From assembly GCF_000577245.1 (NCBI RefSeq), contig NZ_CBYO010000022.1, positions 558,001 through 622,000 of the forward strand: a stretch of 64,000 nt of DNA. The letters are read 5' to 3'. This stretch comes from Paucisalibacillus algeriensis. GTDB taxonomy: Bacteria > Bacillota > Bacilli > Bacillales > Amphibacillaceae. The notes under the pieces are model-generated. The model was not told the DNA's origin, did not search any database, and was given only the letters and a program-made list of their open reading frames with translations. The position numbers and the translations under genes are program-made. Shown piece after piece: positions 1-8,814 of the stretch (position 1 is the stretch's first letter; each line of letters starts with the position of its first letter).

Positions 1-190
1 ATGCCTTATCAAGAAGATCATAGATATCCATAAAATGATAATAAAACGTTGCCCGATTAATCATCGCCTCTGTGGTAATATCTTTTATCGTAATATCCTT
101 GAATTCCTTTTTACTGGAAAGGTCGATAAAAGAATCCATTATTAATTTACGAGTCCGAAGAATCCGGGGATCAGTTTTTGCCTCAGTCAA
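1..190 (-). CDS. TetR/AcrR-family regulator, N-terminal part (cut by window start)
   Basis: The minus-strand reading from a TTG at 190 gives a typical TetR DNA-binding domain: RILRTRKLIMDSFIDL, then KDITIKDITTEAMINRATFYYHF, seen here in pieces, with the conserved ATFYYHF recognition helix. A strong AGGAGG lies at 200-205, which decides the TTG start. Only about 63 codons are inside the window. The ligand-binding domain lies outside, so the inducer cannot be guessed. The gene is divergent from the SpxH-like gene at 383, and the space between carries repeated palindromic half-sites. Confidence 0.8.
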   Translation of the reverse strand, partial: MTEAKTDPRILRTRKLIMDSFIDLSSKKEFKDITIKDITTEAMINRATFYYHFMDIYDLLDKA

Positions 191-210
191 CTCGAAAACC
201 CTCCTATTTT

Positions 211-245
211 TCCAACAGTTTTTCCGATGTGTTGGATATCCAACA
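211..245. promoter_or_regulatory. Candidate TetR operator, three half-sites
   Basis: Bases 230-245 form a perfect 16-bp palindrome, TGTTGGATATCCAACA. A third half-site, TCCAACA, is at 211-217 in the same orientation as the right arm. The site sits directly upstream of the TetR start codon, the usual place for autoregulation. Which regulator binds it is inferred from position only. Confidence 0.5.
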
Positions 246-382
246 TTTCAGCCGAACTATTGGTGTTCTTAGTTTTTATTATCTTATAAACTAACCTTAG
301 GAAGCAAACAGCAGGCTTAATATTTCGAAAATAAAGCGTTCTAAGTAGTACTTATATAAAAATATTAGGAGGAAGTTAAGGT

Positions 383-1306
383 ATGAGCAACAAAAATATG
401 ATTTGTGATTTAGAAACCGGAATTTGTGGCGAAGCTGGTGACGAAGAAATGGAAATCATTGATTTTAACCAGCCAACCAAAAAAGTAGATTTATACTATG
501 TAACTGACCCGATTTGTTCCCATTGTTGGGCAATTGAACCTACACTTCGCCGCTTTAAAGAACAATATGGTCACTATTTCAACTTTCACACTGTAATGGG
601 TGGACTACTGGAAAAATGGCATGATGGGCCAATTGACCCTGCAAATGGTATCTATAAACCAGCAGATGTTGCCGGTCACTGGCGAGAAGTTGGAGATCAC
701 ACACGTATGCCAATTGATGGATCACTGATGATTGACAACCCTGTACAATCATCTTTCCCTCCATCTCGTGTATTTAAGATTATCCAAAAACAGCATGGTG
801 ATGAAAAAGCATTTGAATACTTACGTCGTGCAAGAGAAGCACTATTTGCTTTTAATGAGAACATTGGTGAGAATGCGGTCATGATTGCAATTATTAATAA
901 GATGGACCTAGATGGAGAGGCAATTGTTAAAGAAGCGCACGAGAAATCCGGACATAATTTACTTATGGAAGACTTCGCTCTTTCCAGAAAACTTGGCGCT
1001 AGAGGTTTTCCAACGATCATCATGGTTGACGAAGATAATAAAGGTGTAAAAATTGTTGGTGGCCGTCCATTTGAATATTATGTATCAGGTTTAGCTCAAG
1101 CCTTAGATGATACTCCAGAGCCTAAAAAACAACCATCTCTTTCTGAATTGTTAAAAGAAGAAAAACTATTATTTGCTAAAGAAATTGAAGTCATGTATGA
1201 TGTTGAACCACCGAAGCTTTCAAATTATGTGGAAGAACATCTAACCAATGGTACGTATGAGGAAAAGGAACTTCTTGGTGAAAAATATTTTGTGAATCTA
1301 AGCTAA
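383..1306 (+). CDS. spxH: DsbA-family / ClpXP adapter SpxH-like protein
   Basis: The 307-aa protein has a thioredoxin-like DsbA fold with a CSHC redox motif at residues 45-48 (TDPICSHCWAIEP), a cis-proline stretch GFPTIIM, and a C-terminal helical region ending in KEIEVMYDVEPP, like the YjbH/SpxH family. That family delivers the regulator Spx to ClpXP for degradation. Two extra cysteines near the N-terminus (C8, C15) could bind zinc, taking the role of the His/Cys-rich N-terminus of Bacillus YjbH. AGGAGG at 368-373 supports the ATG. A generic DsbA oxidoreductase is the alternative. The adapter role is inferred from family resemblance. Confidence 0.75.
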   Translation: MSNKNMICDLETGICGEAGDEEMEIIDFNQPTKKVDLYYVTDPICSHCWAIEPTLRRFKEQYGHYFNFHTVMGGLLEKWHDGPIDPANGIYKPADVAGHWREVGDHTRMPIDGSLMIDNPVQSSFPPSRVFKIIQKQHGDEKAFEYLRRAREALFAFNENIGENAVMIAIINKMDLDGEAIVKEAHEKSGHNLLMEDFALSRKLGARGFPTIIMVDEDNKGVKIVGGRPFEYYVSGLAQALDDTPEPKKQPSLSELLKEEKLLFAKEIEVMYDVEPPKLSNYVEEHLTNGTYEEKELLGEKYFVNLS

Positions 1307-1311
1307 CTAGA

Positions 1312-1348
1312 AGAATCCGTAAATCCACGAGGCTTTACGGATTCTTTC
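1312..1348. terminator. Rho-independent terminator
   Basis: A 12-bp stem (AGAATCCGTAAA / TTTACGGATTCT) with a 10-nt loop sits between the convergent genes ending at 1306 and 1354. It is followed by TTTC on the plus strand and probably serves both directions. Confidence 0.8.
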
Positions 1349-1353
1349 ATTCC

Positions 1354-2382
1354 TTACAGTATTGATTTGTATATCTCCCCAATTAACCCTTCCATCTGAT
1401 GCACACCTAATTCTGCGTTTGTCATAATTACGGCGCCTTTACCTAGAAAAGGCTTGGCTACCATCATACATTGGAACCCTACTCCCCAACCTAGAGATGA
1501 CACTTCTAATTTTTCATCTGAACGGTCTAGAAAAATTCCTAGTCCAGCCCAATCTTTTCCTCCCTGTGGGGTAATCATTTCCTTAGCTATGGTTGTTGAC
1601 AAGCCTAACTTGCTTTTTCCATTGACCGCATGTAATAATTCAAGAACTAATTTGGCTAGATCGGAGGAATTTGTCCATAGACCTGAAGCTGCTGGAAAGG
1701 GGTAGATTGGATATTTTCCATTTACGATTTCACCATTCTTGTTATGACCACATGAAAAATTACTATTTCCGATTTCTAATATATTCATTATGTATGTACT
1801 ATTTTCCATTTCTAGTGGTTGAAAAATCTGTTCCCTCATTACCTTTTCAAAGGATGTTCCGGTTACGTTTTCTATTAGCTGTTGAATAATACAGAATCCG
1901 GCATCTGAATAATGAAATTCACTTCCTGGTTCATGTGTTACCTTTATAGGAGAAACGCAATAAGGGGTTTTCCCTTCTAGAATCTCTACCATTGGAGGAG
2001 TATTTACACCAGAAGCAAATTCTCCAAAACTACCGTCCGGATCCATTATTCCTGATTGATGACTGAGTAATTGTCGTAAAGTTACTGGACTACTAAATTG
2101 ATGTTCCGGAACCTTCCAACCATGCAACGTCTTGTTCACGTCCTCATCTAAAGCGAGAACCCCGGTTTCCGTTAGCTTCATCACAAGCATTCCCGTTACG
2201 AATTTACTAATAGAACACGCACTAAATACCGACCCAATATCCACTTTTCTATTAGTCCCTACTTCAAGTACTCCGTAGTTTTCTATCGTATCAATTTGAC
2301 CATTCTCCATTAATGTGATTGTTAATCCTGGTACCTTATAATACTCCATCCGCTCTTCTAAGTTTATTTTCCCATTATTCAT
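1354..2382 (-). CDS. Serine hydrolase, beta-lactamase / PBP4*-like
   Basis: The 342-aa protein belongs to the class C beta-lactamase-like serine hydrolases. The nucleophile motif S57-I-S-K60 lies in SACSISKF, and Y158-S-D160 takes the place of the second-box Y-x-N. A glycine-rich segment near residue 300 (GWGVGF) stands in for the third box. No signal peptide or membrane segment is seen, so it is probably cytoplasmic, more like esterases or D-amino-acid peptidases of the family than a secreted beta-lactamase. The substrate is unknown. The gene stands alone with AAGGCGGGG as ribosome site. Confidence 0.8.
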   Translation of the reverse strand: MNNGKINLEERMEYYKVPGLTITLMENGQIDTIENYGVLEVGTNRKVDIGSVFSACSISKFVTGMLVMKLTETGVLALDEDVNKTLHGWKVPEHQFSSPVTLRQLLSHQSGIMDPDGSFGEFASGVNTPPMVEILEGKTPYCVSPIKVTHEPGSEFHYSDAGFCIIQQLIENVTGTSFEKVMREQIFQPLEMENSTYIMNILEIGNSNFSCGHNKNGEIVNGKYPIYPFPAASGLWTNSSDLAKLVLELLHAVNGKSKLGLSTTIAKEMITPQGGKDWAGLGIFLDRSDEKLEVSSLGWGVGFQCMMVAKPFLGKGAVIMTNAELGVHQMEGLIGEIYKSIL

Positions 2383-2533
2383 TCTTCATCCCCGCCTTTA
2401 GTGAGATTATATCACGAATGTATGTTCCTATAAAAAATATTTTAAAAATTTAATTTAGCATGGTAATATTATGATGTGAAACAGCTATAAATCCCTATTA
2501 AGTTAACAAAATCATAGTCTACTAGATAACAAT

Positions 2534-2583
2534 AAAAAAACGCTTGGGGGCACTTCCTTTTAGTTAGAAGCCCCAAGCGTTTT
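2534..2583 (-). terminator. Terminator of the YfcC operon
   Basis: The arms AAAACGCTTGGGG and CCCCAAGCGTTTT (2537-2549 / 2571-2583) are followed on the minus strand by a run of T. It lies just after the stop of the YfcC gene. Confidence 0.85.
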
Positions 2584-2601
2584 AATTCTACTTAGTAAGT
2601 A

Positions 2602-4026
2602 TTAAACCCAAACAAACATATGTGCAATCGTCACAAAAATCGCACCCATTACGTAATGGATTAATATCAATGGCCAAATCCACTTAAACCACTTTCCATA
2701 CGAAATTCCAGCCATTGCAATTCCCGCTAACAATAAACCACTTGTTGGTGCAAAGATATTAGAAATTCCATCTCCCATTTGGAAAGCAAGAACTGCTGTC
2801 TGACGATTTACATCCAGTAAATCTGCAAGTGGTGTCATGATTGGCATGGTTAATGCAGCTTGACCACTTCCTGAAGTTACAATAAAGTTCATTAACCCTT
2901 GCATCACATACATTCCTAGGGCTGCTAGTTCACTAGGCATTCCTGAAATTGCATTTGTAATACCATACAGTATTGTATCGATTGTGTTAGAATCCTGTAA
3001 TAATACTAGAACACCATACGCAAAGCCAACAACGAGTGCCCCGACAACTAGCTCCTTACATCCTCTCACAAAGTTCTCTGCTATCTCATTAATTTTCATT
3101 CGATTAATAAGACCTACTACTATACCAAAAATCAAAAATAATGCGGCAATCTCAATAATATACCAGCCATATTCTAGTACACCATAAGCAAGAACGACTA
3201 ACGTCAGTAATAATACACCTAATATGACAGCCTGCGTTTTTGTTAACTTCTCCTGCTTTTCAACTTCAGTTTCAGTAGACGTAACTTTTCCTTCCTTGTA
3301 CATAATACTTTTCGTCGGATCTTTCTTCACTTTATGTGCATACCTCATGACAAACGCAATACTTACCGCCATAAATAGTAACCAGTAAATTATTCGTAAG
3401 GTCATCCCTGAGAAGATTGGTAACTCTGCTATCCCTTGGGCAACCCCAATCGTAAATGGATTGGAGAAAGCAGCAGTAAATCCTGCCGAAACACCAACTA
3501 ATACCATGGCCGCACCTACGATAGAATCAAACCCCAATTTAATTGCAATTGGAACCAACACTAATATGAAAGGAAAAGCCTCTTCAAACATCCCAAAAGA
3601 TGCACCAGCTAATCCAAAAAACAACATCACGACAGGAATAATATATATTTCTTTGCCACTTACCTTCGACGAAATACTTCCGAGTGCCCCTTCAATTGCA
3701 TTTGTTGCTCGGAAAATATTAAACGCACCACCCACAATAAATATAAAGAAGATAATCGATGCACCTTCTACCATTCCTTTAGGAACGGCTTGAAAAATTT
3801 CTAATAATCCCGTTGGGTTGGATTCTACTGTTTGGTAGGTATCCTCTACTACTATGGTTTGTCCAACTTCATTCGTCGTTCTTTCAAACTGTCCTGCCGG
3901 AATAAAATACGTGCTTATCGCGGTTAGTACGATAACAGAAAAAAGAATAATAAATGGATGTGGTGAGGAAAACCGCTTCTTTTTCTTATTCTGTCCTTCT
4001 AATTCTTTTTTTGCTGCTATAGCCAT
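2602..4026 (-). CDS. YfcC-family carrier (DcuC superfamily)
   Basis: The 474-aa polytopic membrane protein has about eleven to twelve hydrophobic segments. A lysine-rich cytoplasmic N-terminus (KKKKRFSSPHPF) is followed by a helix and an external loop with FIPAGQFER, characteristic of YfcC-type carriers. Conserved glycine-rich helices include GLAGASFGMFEEAFPF and SGSGQAALTMPIM. The family includes C4-dicarboxylate and basic amino-acid or peptide exchange carriers. The substrate here is not known. It is co-transcribed with the upstream M20 amidohydrolase (43-bp gap), which suggests import of an acylated amino acid or amide that the hydrolase then cleaves. Confidence 0.8.
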   Translation of the reverse strand: MAIAAKKELEGQNKKKKRFSSPHPFIILFSVIVLTAISTYFIPAGQFERTTNEVGQTIVVEDTYQTVESNPTGLLEIFQAVPKGMVEGASIIFFIFIVGGAFNIFRATNAIEGALGSISSKVSGKEIYIIPVVMLFFGLAGASFGMFEEAFPFILVLVPIAIKLGFDSIVGAAMVLVGVSAGFTAAFSNPFTIGVAQGIAELPIFSGMTLRIIYWLLFMAVSIAFVMRYAHKVKKDPTKSIMYKEGKVTSTETEVEKQEKLTKTQAVILGVLLLTLVVLAYGVLEYGWYIIEIAALFLIFGIVVGLINRMKINEIAENFVRGCKELVVGALVVGFAYGVLVLLQDSNTIDTILYGITNAISGMPSELAALGMYVMQGLMNFIVTSGSGQAALTMPIMTPLADLLDVNRQTAVLAFQMGDGISNIFAPTSGLLLAGIAMAGISYGKWFKWIWPLILIHYVMGAIFVTIAHMFVWV

Positions 4027-4069
4027 GTCAACTTCCCCTTCTCATTCCCGAATTAGTTTATCTATTAAT

Positions 4070-5473
4070 CTAATTTTTTCTATTAATTGGCGGAACTACA
4101 TCACTAGGAATAGGAGAAACATACCTTTTCCCACCTAATTTAGCTTGTAAATCTTTTTTTGCTTGTTGAATCAAGTCTTCATTTTGCATCATTTCTACTG
4201 CTGTTGCTGCAATTACTTTACCTGCATGTAACATTCCTTTATGTCCAATCGATGTCCCGACTTGTGACACTACCTGCCATGTATGAAGCGAAGTACCATT
4301 TGCAATACAGGTTGTATGTACTTGTGCGGTTGGCGTAACCCAGCTCACGTCTGCTACATCGGTTGATCCAAATGCTTTTTCTTCACCTTGTAGCGGTAAG
4401 ATAACATCTGTTAATGCTTTCCCACGTAGACTATCGTCCCATAGATCTGCTAGTTCCTCTTCTGTCAAGGTTGCTTGAATCTTTTCAGCAAAGTTTATTT
4501 CACCCTCGGTGAATTCAGGTACTCCTAGCTTTTGGAAGTTTTCCAACATTACCTTATCTAACGTCGTGTTTCTAATGAGATCCGAGGTGCCGCTATCAAA
4601 TTCTATTTCTAGTTCTGTCTCTGTCATTAACGCTGCGCCCTGCGCAATTTTGTGAACTCGCTGATAAATGTTCTCTACTTCTCCAACCTTTGGCGCACGG
4701 ATTAAATATAGTACTTCGGCTTCCGCCTGTACCACATTCGGGGAAAATCCACCTGTATTTGTAATGGCATAATGAATTCTTGCATCATCAATAATATGCT
4801 CGCGTAAATAATTCACACCCACATTCATCAGTTCTACTGCATCTAGCGCACTTCTACCAAGGTGAGGCGACGTAGCCGCATGGGAAGCACGACCTTTGAA
4901 ACGAAAATATACCTGATAGGTTGCTAGAGCATTCATATAGCTTACCGCATTAACTGACATCGGATGCCAGGTCAGAGCAAAGTCAACATCATCAAACAAG
5001 CCTTCACGTACCATATAGGTTTTACCGTCACCACTTTCTTCTGCTGGACACCCATAGTACCGAACTGTACCGGAAAGACCATTCTCCTGCATATATTCTT
5101 TTACCGCAACAGCAGCTGCAAAGGCTCCTGTCCCAAGCAAATTATGACCACATCCATGCCCACTACCATTTTTAGATAGAGGCCTATACTCCGCTACCCC
5201 TTTTTCCTGACTCAAACCCGCTAATGCGTCAAATTCTCCTAGAATAGCAACTACAGGACCACCACTTCCATAACTCCCGATAAAAGCTGTATCTATCCCA
5301 GCTACCCCTCTTTCCACTTCAAATCCTTGTTCTTCCAAGCTTTTACAAAGTAATTCAGCTGATTCTTTTTCCTCGTAGCTCATTTCAGCAAAGTTCCATA
5401 TTTTTTCGCTTATATTAATATATAAATCTCGTTTTCTCTCAATTATTTCGTCTATTTCTATAGTGTGATGCAC
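4070..5473 (-). CDS. M20-family amidohydrolase, AbgB-like
   Basis: The M20 metal-dependent hydrolase resembles subunit B of p-aminobenzoyl-glutamate hydrolase. Metal-site motifs are GHGCGHN, CPAEESGDGK and the ALTWHP histidine. A dimerisation domain with SHAATSPHLGRSALDA lies between. An ATG at 5488 also opens the frame but has no ribosome site. The GTG at 5473 has GGGAGTG at 5480-5486 with good spacing, so I chose it (467 aa). It is the first gene of an operon with the YfcC carrier. The role is cytoplasmic cleavage of an N-acyl amino acid or amide. The exact substrate is unknown. Confidence 0.8.
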   Translation of the reverse strand: MHHTIEIDEIIERKRDLYINISEKIWNFAEMSYEEKESAELLCKSLEEQGFEVERGVAGIDTAFIGSYGSGGPVVAILGEFDALAGLSQEKGVAEYRPLSKNGSGHGCGHNLLGTGAFAAAVAVKEYMQENGLSGTVRYYGCPAEESGDGKTYMVREGLFDDVDFALTWHPMSVNAVSYMNALATYQVYFRFKGRASHAATSPHLGRSALDAVELMNVGVNYLREHIIDDARIHYAITNTGGFSPNVVQAEAEVLYLIRAPKVGEVENIYQRVHKIAQGAALMTETELEIEFDSGTSDLIRNTTLDKVMLENFQKLGVPEFTEGEINFAEKIQATLTEEELADLWDDSLRGKALTDVILPLQGEEKAFGSTDVADVSWVTPTAQVHTTCIANGTSLHTWQVVSQVGTSIGHKGMLHAGKVIAATAVEMMQNEDLIQQAKKDLQAKLGGKRYVSPIPSDVVPPINRKN

Positions 5474-5516
5474 AGTAGACACTCCCATTTATGTAATAAT
5501 TAGTTGGCACATAATA

Positions 5517-5562
5517 ATTCATTATAATGAATAATTATAGAAACTTTATTAGGAAGTGTCAA
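5517..5562 (-). promoter_or_regulatory. SigA promoter with overlapping palindrome, M20-YfcC operon
   Basis: On the minus strand TTGACA (5562-5557), 17 bp, then TATAAT (5539-5534) match the SigA consensus in every base. Directly downstream, where transcription should begin, is a perfect 16-bp palindrome ATTCATTATAATGAAT (5517-5532). Such a strong promoter with an operator over the start point implies repression. The sequence loosely recalls ArgR/AhrC boxes, but this is only a suggestion. Confidence 0.65.
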
Positions 5563-5590
5563 TTTAAATTTTGTCATTACTCAAAACAAA

Positions 5591-5621
5591 TAAAAAAGTG
5601 CTAATCACTTCGATTAGCACT
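5591..5621 (-). terminator. Terminator of alkaline phosphatase gene
   Basis: The arms AGTGCTAATC and GATTAGCACT enclose a 5-nt loop and are followed by six T on the minus strand. Confidence 0.9.
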
Positions 5622-5652
5622 CGATAACTACTTACTTTAAAATACCAGTTCC

Positions 5653-6993
5653 CTATTTTAACTTCATTACTTCTTTTATTATTCTTGGAAGGTCTGTATT
5701 ATCATGGAAGCCGACAAACTTTTGGGATTGTGGGCCATACACATAAAGTGGAATATCAGCACCAGTGTGGTTCGTGCTTGTCCAGCCAATACGTGCATGT
5801 TCACTTACTACAGTATTGATTTCCATAGATGCATTTTGAGCTTTCTGGATACGTTGAACTTCCTCTTCTGATAACTCTAATCCGGTATGAGCTTCAACAA
5901 CTTCCTTCACATTAGAACGATTACTATTTAATTGCGTAGCCATATAATCACCAGTTGCAGTTACATTTCTTAATACATTGGCATTCAATTCCATTGAACC
6001 ATATGCACCAGTAGTCATACCACCTGTATCATGGTCACCAGCAACAACTACTATTGTTTTACCATCTTTTTTAGCAAATTCCATCGCCTTTTCTACTGCT
6101 CCTTCAAAAGCAGCAACATCAGACATTGCCCAAGCTGAATCATTATCATGTCCAGCCCAATCAATTTGGCTACCTTCTACTACTAAGAAGAATCCATCTT
6201 TATCCTCTTCTAGCACATTAATAGCTGTCTCAGTCATTTCCGCTAGACTTGGCTCTTCTGTTTCAGCGCGATGTAATTCAGGTGCAAGCGCATCACCCGC
6301 GAATAAACCTAGTAACTTATCTCCCTTTTCTACATCTAAGTCCTCAATATTCTTTAATTGATCACGAGTTTCTATAAAATTAAAACCTTTCTCTTCTGCT
6401 TGTTCTACTAGATTAAGTTCTGCTTGCTTTCCACCTAGTGATATTGGAAGAAAGTTATTTTTTCCTCCACCAAGTATAACATCTACATCACTAGCAACTA
6501 GTTGTTTAGCAATTTCTGTTTCATTATTTCGATTATCAACATGTGCCGCAAATGAGGCAGGAGTAGCATGGGTAATCGTTGAAGTAGCCACAAGTCCTGA
6601 AGATTTACCAGCTTTTTCAGCCGCTTCTAGGATTGTTTCTAATTCATTACCTTCTGGATCGAGTCCGATAACACCATTGTTTGTTTTTACACCGGTAGCC
6701 ATTGCTGTGCCAGCAGCTGCAGAATCTGTAATGGCAGAGTTAGCAGAATTAGTTGTATACATACCTTTTAAATACTCATCCCAAACTGCGTCTTCGCCCT
6801 TATACACTCGATAGTTGGTTGCATAGTCAGCACTAAATCCATCAGGAATCATGTAAATAACATTCTCTACCTTACCATTATTCCCTTTTCCTTTACCAGC
6901 ATGGTCCGGCTTCGCAGCATCTACCGAACTTAAACTTAATCCTGAAAATACTAAGGCTCCACTTAAAGCAACTACTCCTAGCTTTTTAAACAT
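5653..6993 (-). CDS. Secreted alkaline phosphatase
   Basis: The 446-aa PhoA-superfamily enzyme has an N-terminal signal peptide (MFKKLGVVALSGALVFSGLS, cleavage near A26-A27). The nucleophile is in D90-S91-A-A, and D51 in IPDGFS is a metal ligand. Further metal and phosphate motifs are VEGSQIDWAGHDND, VAGDHDTGG and STNHTGADIP. It releases inorganic phosphate from phosphomonoesters outside the cell. It is close in length to Bacillus PhoA/PhoB. The single gene has a good ribosome site (GAGGAGAG). Regulation by PhoP is usual in the family, but I saw no clear Pho box. Confidence 0.92.
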   Translation of the reverse strand: MFKKLGVVALSGALVFSGLSLSSVDAAKPDHAGKGKGNNGKVENVIYMIPDGFSADYATNYRVYKGEDAVWDEYLKGMYTTNSANSAITDSAAAGTAMATGVKTNNGVIGLDPEGNELETILEAAEKAGKSSGLVATSTITHATPASFAAHVDNRNNETEIAKQLVASDVDVILGGGKNNFLPISLGGKQAELNLVEQAEEKGFNFIETRDQLKNIEDLDVEKGDKLLGLFAGDALAPELHRAETEEPSLAEMTETAINVLEEDKDGFFLVVEGSQIDWAGHDNDSAWAMSDVAAFEGAVEKAMEFAKKDGKTIVVVAGDHDTGGMTTGAYGSMELNANVLRNVTATGDYMATQLNSNRSNVKEVVEAHTGLELSEEEVQRIQKAQNASMEINTVVSEHARIGWTSTNHTGADIPLYVYGPQSQKFVGFHDNTDLPRIIKEVMKLK

Positions 6994-7198
6994 ATAATCT
7001 CTCCTCTCAATTTTTACTACACTAATAGAATAATTGATAGATATTGAAGTAAGATTAAGCGATAGTAAATATTCAATAAAGAAATTTCAGACAATATACC
7101 TATTACTTTTTCACTGTAACTAGTACAATCTCTTATGTAATCAAGTTCAACTGTGGTTTGGAGATAATTTAATAAATATAAAGGAGTATAGAATTATA

Positions 7199-7240
7199 AT
7201 GGAGAATATAGTAACTATCTTATATAAGGGGTGTCGTTGA
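7199..7240 (+). CDS. 13-codon upstream ORF overlapping the next start
   Basis: MENIVTILYKGCR starts at ATG 7199 after AAGGAG (7181-7186, 12-nt spacing, rather long). Its TGA (7238-7240) overlaps the ATG of the next gene as TGATG. The AAGGGG ribosome site of that gene lies inside it. It is probably a translational coupler rather than a functional peptide. Confidence 0.4.
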   Translation: MENIVTILYKGCR

Positions 7241-7551
7241 TGAGTAAGTTTAGTATATTTGGTAAGTTTATTGTACGAGAAGGCCAACAAGATAAGCTGG
7301 TAGAGATTTTATTAGAGGCTGCAGAATCATTGAATAACCTTGAAGAGTGTGAGATTTACCTCGTAAGTACATCTGATAACGAACCAAATTGTGTTTACGT
7401 TTATGAGGTATGGAGTAATGAAAATGCACATCAAGCTTCACTATCACTTGAATCTACTCAAGCATTAATAAGCCGTGCAAAGCCGATTATTACTGGGATG
7501 GAAAGAATCAGTACACTAGAAACAAAAGGTGGAAAAGGTATTCTATCTTAA
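7240..7551 (+). CDS. Antibiotic biosynthesis monooxygenase (ABM/YgiN-like)
   Basis: The protein of about 103 aa has the dimeric ferredoxin-like ABM fold: FGKFIVREGQQDKL at the start, EIYLVSTSDNEPN, then VYEVWSNENAHQASL, the family signature. Relatives are quinol monooxygenases or act on small aromatic or aldehyde substrates. A GTG at 7231 also opens the frame, but the ATG at 7240 is correctly spaced from AAGGGG and is coupled to a short upstream ORF. It is monocistronic with its own terminator. The substrate is unknown. Confidence 0.85.
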   Translation: MSKFSIFGKFIVREGQQDKLVEILLEAAESLNNLEECEIYLVSTSDNEPNCVYVYEVWSNENAHQASLSLESTQALISRAKPIITGMERISTLETKGGKGILS

Positions 7552-7572
7552 GCTAAAATTAGCTAAACCAAG

Positions 7573-7598
7573 GCGGTCACCACTATGATCGCTTTTTT
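7573..7598 (+). terminator. Terminator of ABM gene
   Basis: GCGGTCA pairs with TGATCGC (one G-U) and is followed by TTTTTT. Confidence 0.75.
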
Positions 7599-7757
7599 AG
7601 TTCTAGAACTTACCATTTCGAATAGTATCAAAACGAAATATAACAAATTTCAACTATTATGTTCTATAATCTTTATTAATAATTAAAAATTGCAACTCAG
7701 GACTATTCTTAATTAGTTAGGAAGAGATCAGAAGAGCGAGGGAACAGGAGAAGTATA

Positions 7758-8636
7758 ATGAAACAATACGTCGGAGACGGGATGCTCCTTATCACAGCTA
7801 TTGTTTGGGGTAGTGGATTTGTCGTAACTGCTATAGCCCTTGAATATTTAACTGCTTATCAAGTAATGGCCGGAAGATTTATATTAGCCACGATAATACT
7901 CGCCCTTATATTTGGAAAGAAGTTTAAAACATTCACAAAGTCTATCGTATGGAAGGGTGCTATTTTAGGAACTATTCTATATATTGGATTTGCCTTACAA
8001 ACGGTTGGTTTAGAATACACAACACCATCTAAAAATGCCTTTTTAACAGCAGTTAATGTCGTAATTGTACCAATCATTGCCTACCTTATTTATAAACGGA
8101 AAATTGATCGATATGAAATTTTGGGATCCGTCATAGCCATTGTCGGTATTGGCTTTTTATCCTTACAAGGCTCTATAACAATCAATATCGGTGATGCACT
8201 ATCTTTAGCCTGTGCCGTGGCCTTTGCATTTGATATCTTTTACACCAATCTTTTTGTTAAAAAAGAAGATGCTATTTCGCTAACAATCATGCAATTTATC
8301 ACTGCTTCAGTCATTGGTGTTGTTGCAGTGCTCATACAAGGTGATATACCAACAACACTTGAAAAAGAAGCTGTTTATTCGATTGTCTATTTAGCCTTAT
8401 TTTCAACAACGATTGCATATGTTTGCCAGAACGTTGCTTTCCGGTATACAACAGCCACTAAAGGAGCCATCATCCTTTCCATGGAATCATTTTTTGGAAT
8501 GGTCTTATCCGTCATATTCCTACATGAGGTCTTGACTGGACGGATGATCACAGGGGCTGTATTAATTCTGATGGCAATTCTTATTGCGGAATTAAAGCCG
8601 AGTTTTCATAGGAAAAGGACGTTAAGAAATACATAA
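7758..8636 (+). CDS. DMT-superfamily (EamA) transporter
   Basis: The 292-aa protein has ten predicted membrane helices made of two EamA repeats. The first begins LLITAIVWGSGFVVT and carries the typical TTPSKNAFLTAVNVVIVP loop. The second ends with KGAIILSMESFFGMVLSVIFL. The family exports amino acids, nucleosides or drugs. The substrate cannot be read from sequence. AGGAG lies before the ATG, and a terminator follows the stop. Confidence 0.88.
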   Translation: MKQYVGDGMLLITAIVWGSGFVVTAIALEYLTAYQVMAGRFILATIILALIFGKKFKTFTKSIVWKGAILGTILYIGFALQTVGLEYTTPSKNAFLTAVNVVIVPIIAYLIYKRKIDRYEILGSVIAIVGIGFLSLQGSITINIGDALSLACAVAFAFDIFYTNLFVKKEDAISLTIMQFITASVIGVVAVLIQGDIPTTLEKEAVYSIVYLALFSTTIAYVCQNVAFRYTTATKGAIILSMESFFGMVLSVIFLHEVLTGRMITGAVLILMAILIAELKPSFHRKRTLRNT

Positions 8637-8643
8637 CTATTTA

Positions 8644-8685
8644 GCGGTAGTCTAGCAAGTTTTGAGCTAAACTATCGCTTTTTTT
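8644..8685 (+). terminator. Terminator of EamA gene
   Basis: GCGGTAGT pairs with ACTATCGC, with an inner TAGC/GCTA stem, followed by a run of seven T. Confidence 0.8.
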
Positions 8686-8814
8686 ATACTTCATTTATTT
8701 ACATCTAGAGTTGTTGTGTTCCTTTTCATTTATAGGAATAAATAATATAACCGATTTTGAGCGATAATAATTGATGGGTTAGAAGAAATTAGCACATAAG
8801 AAAGGAGGAATCAC

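Noticed and set aside
3461-3793. 110-codon plus frame inside the YfcC gene
   Set aside because: Antisense shadow of membrane helices; no ribosome site.
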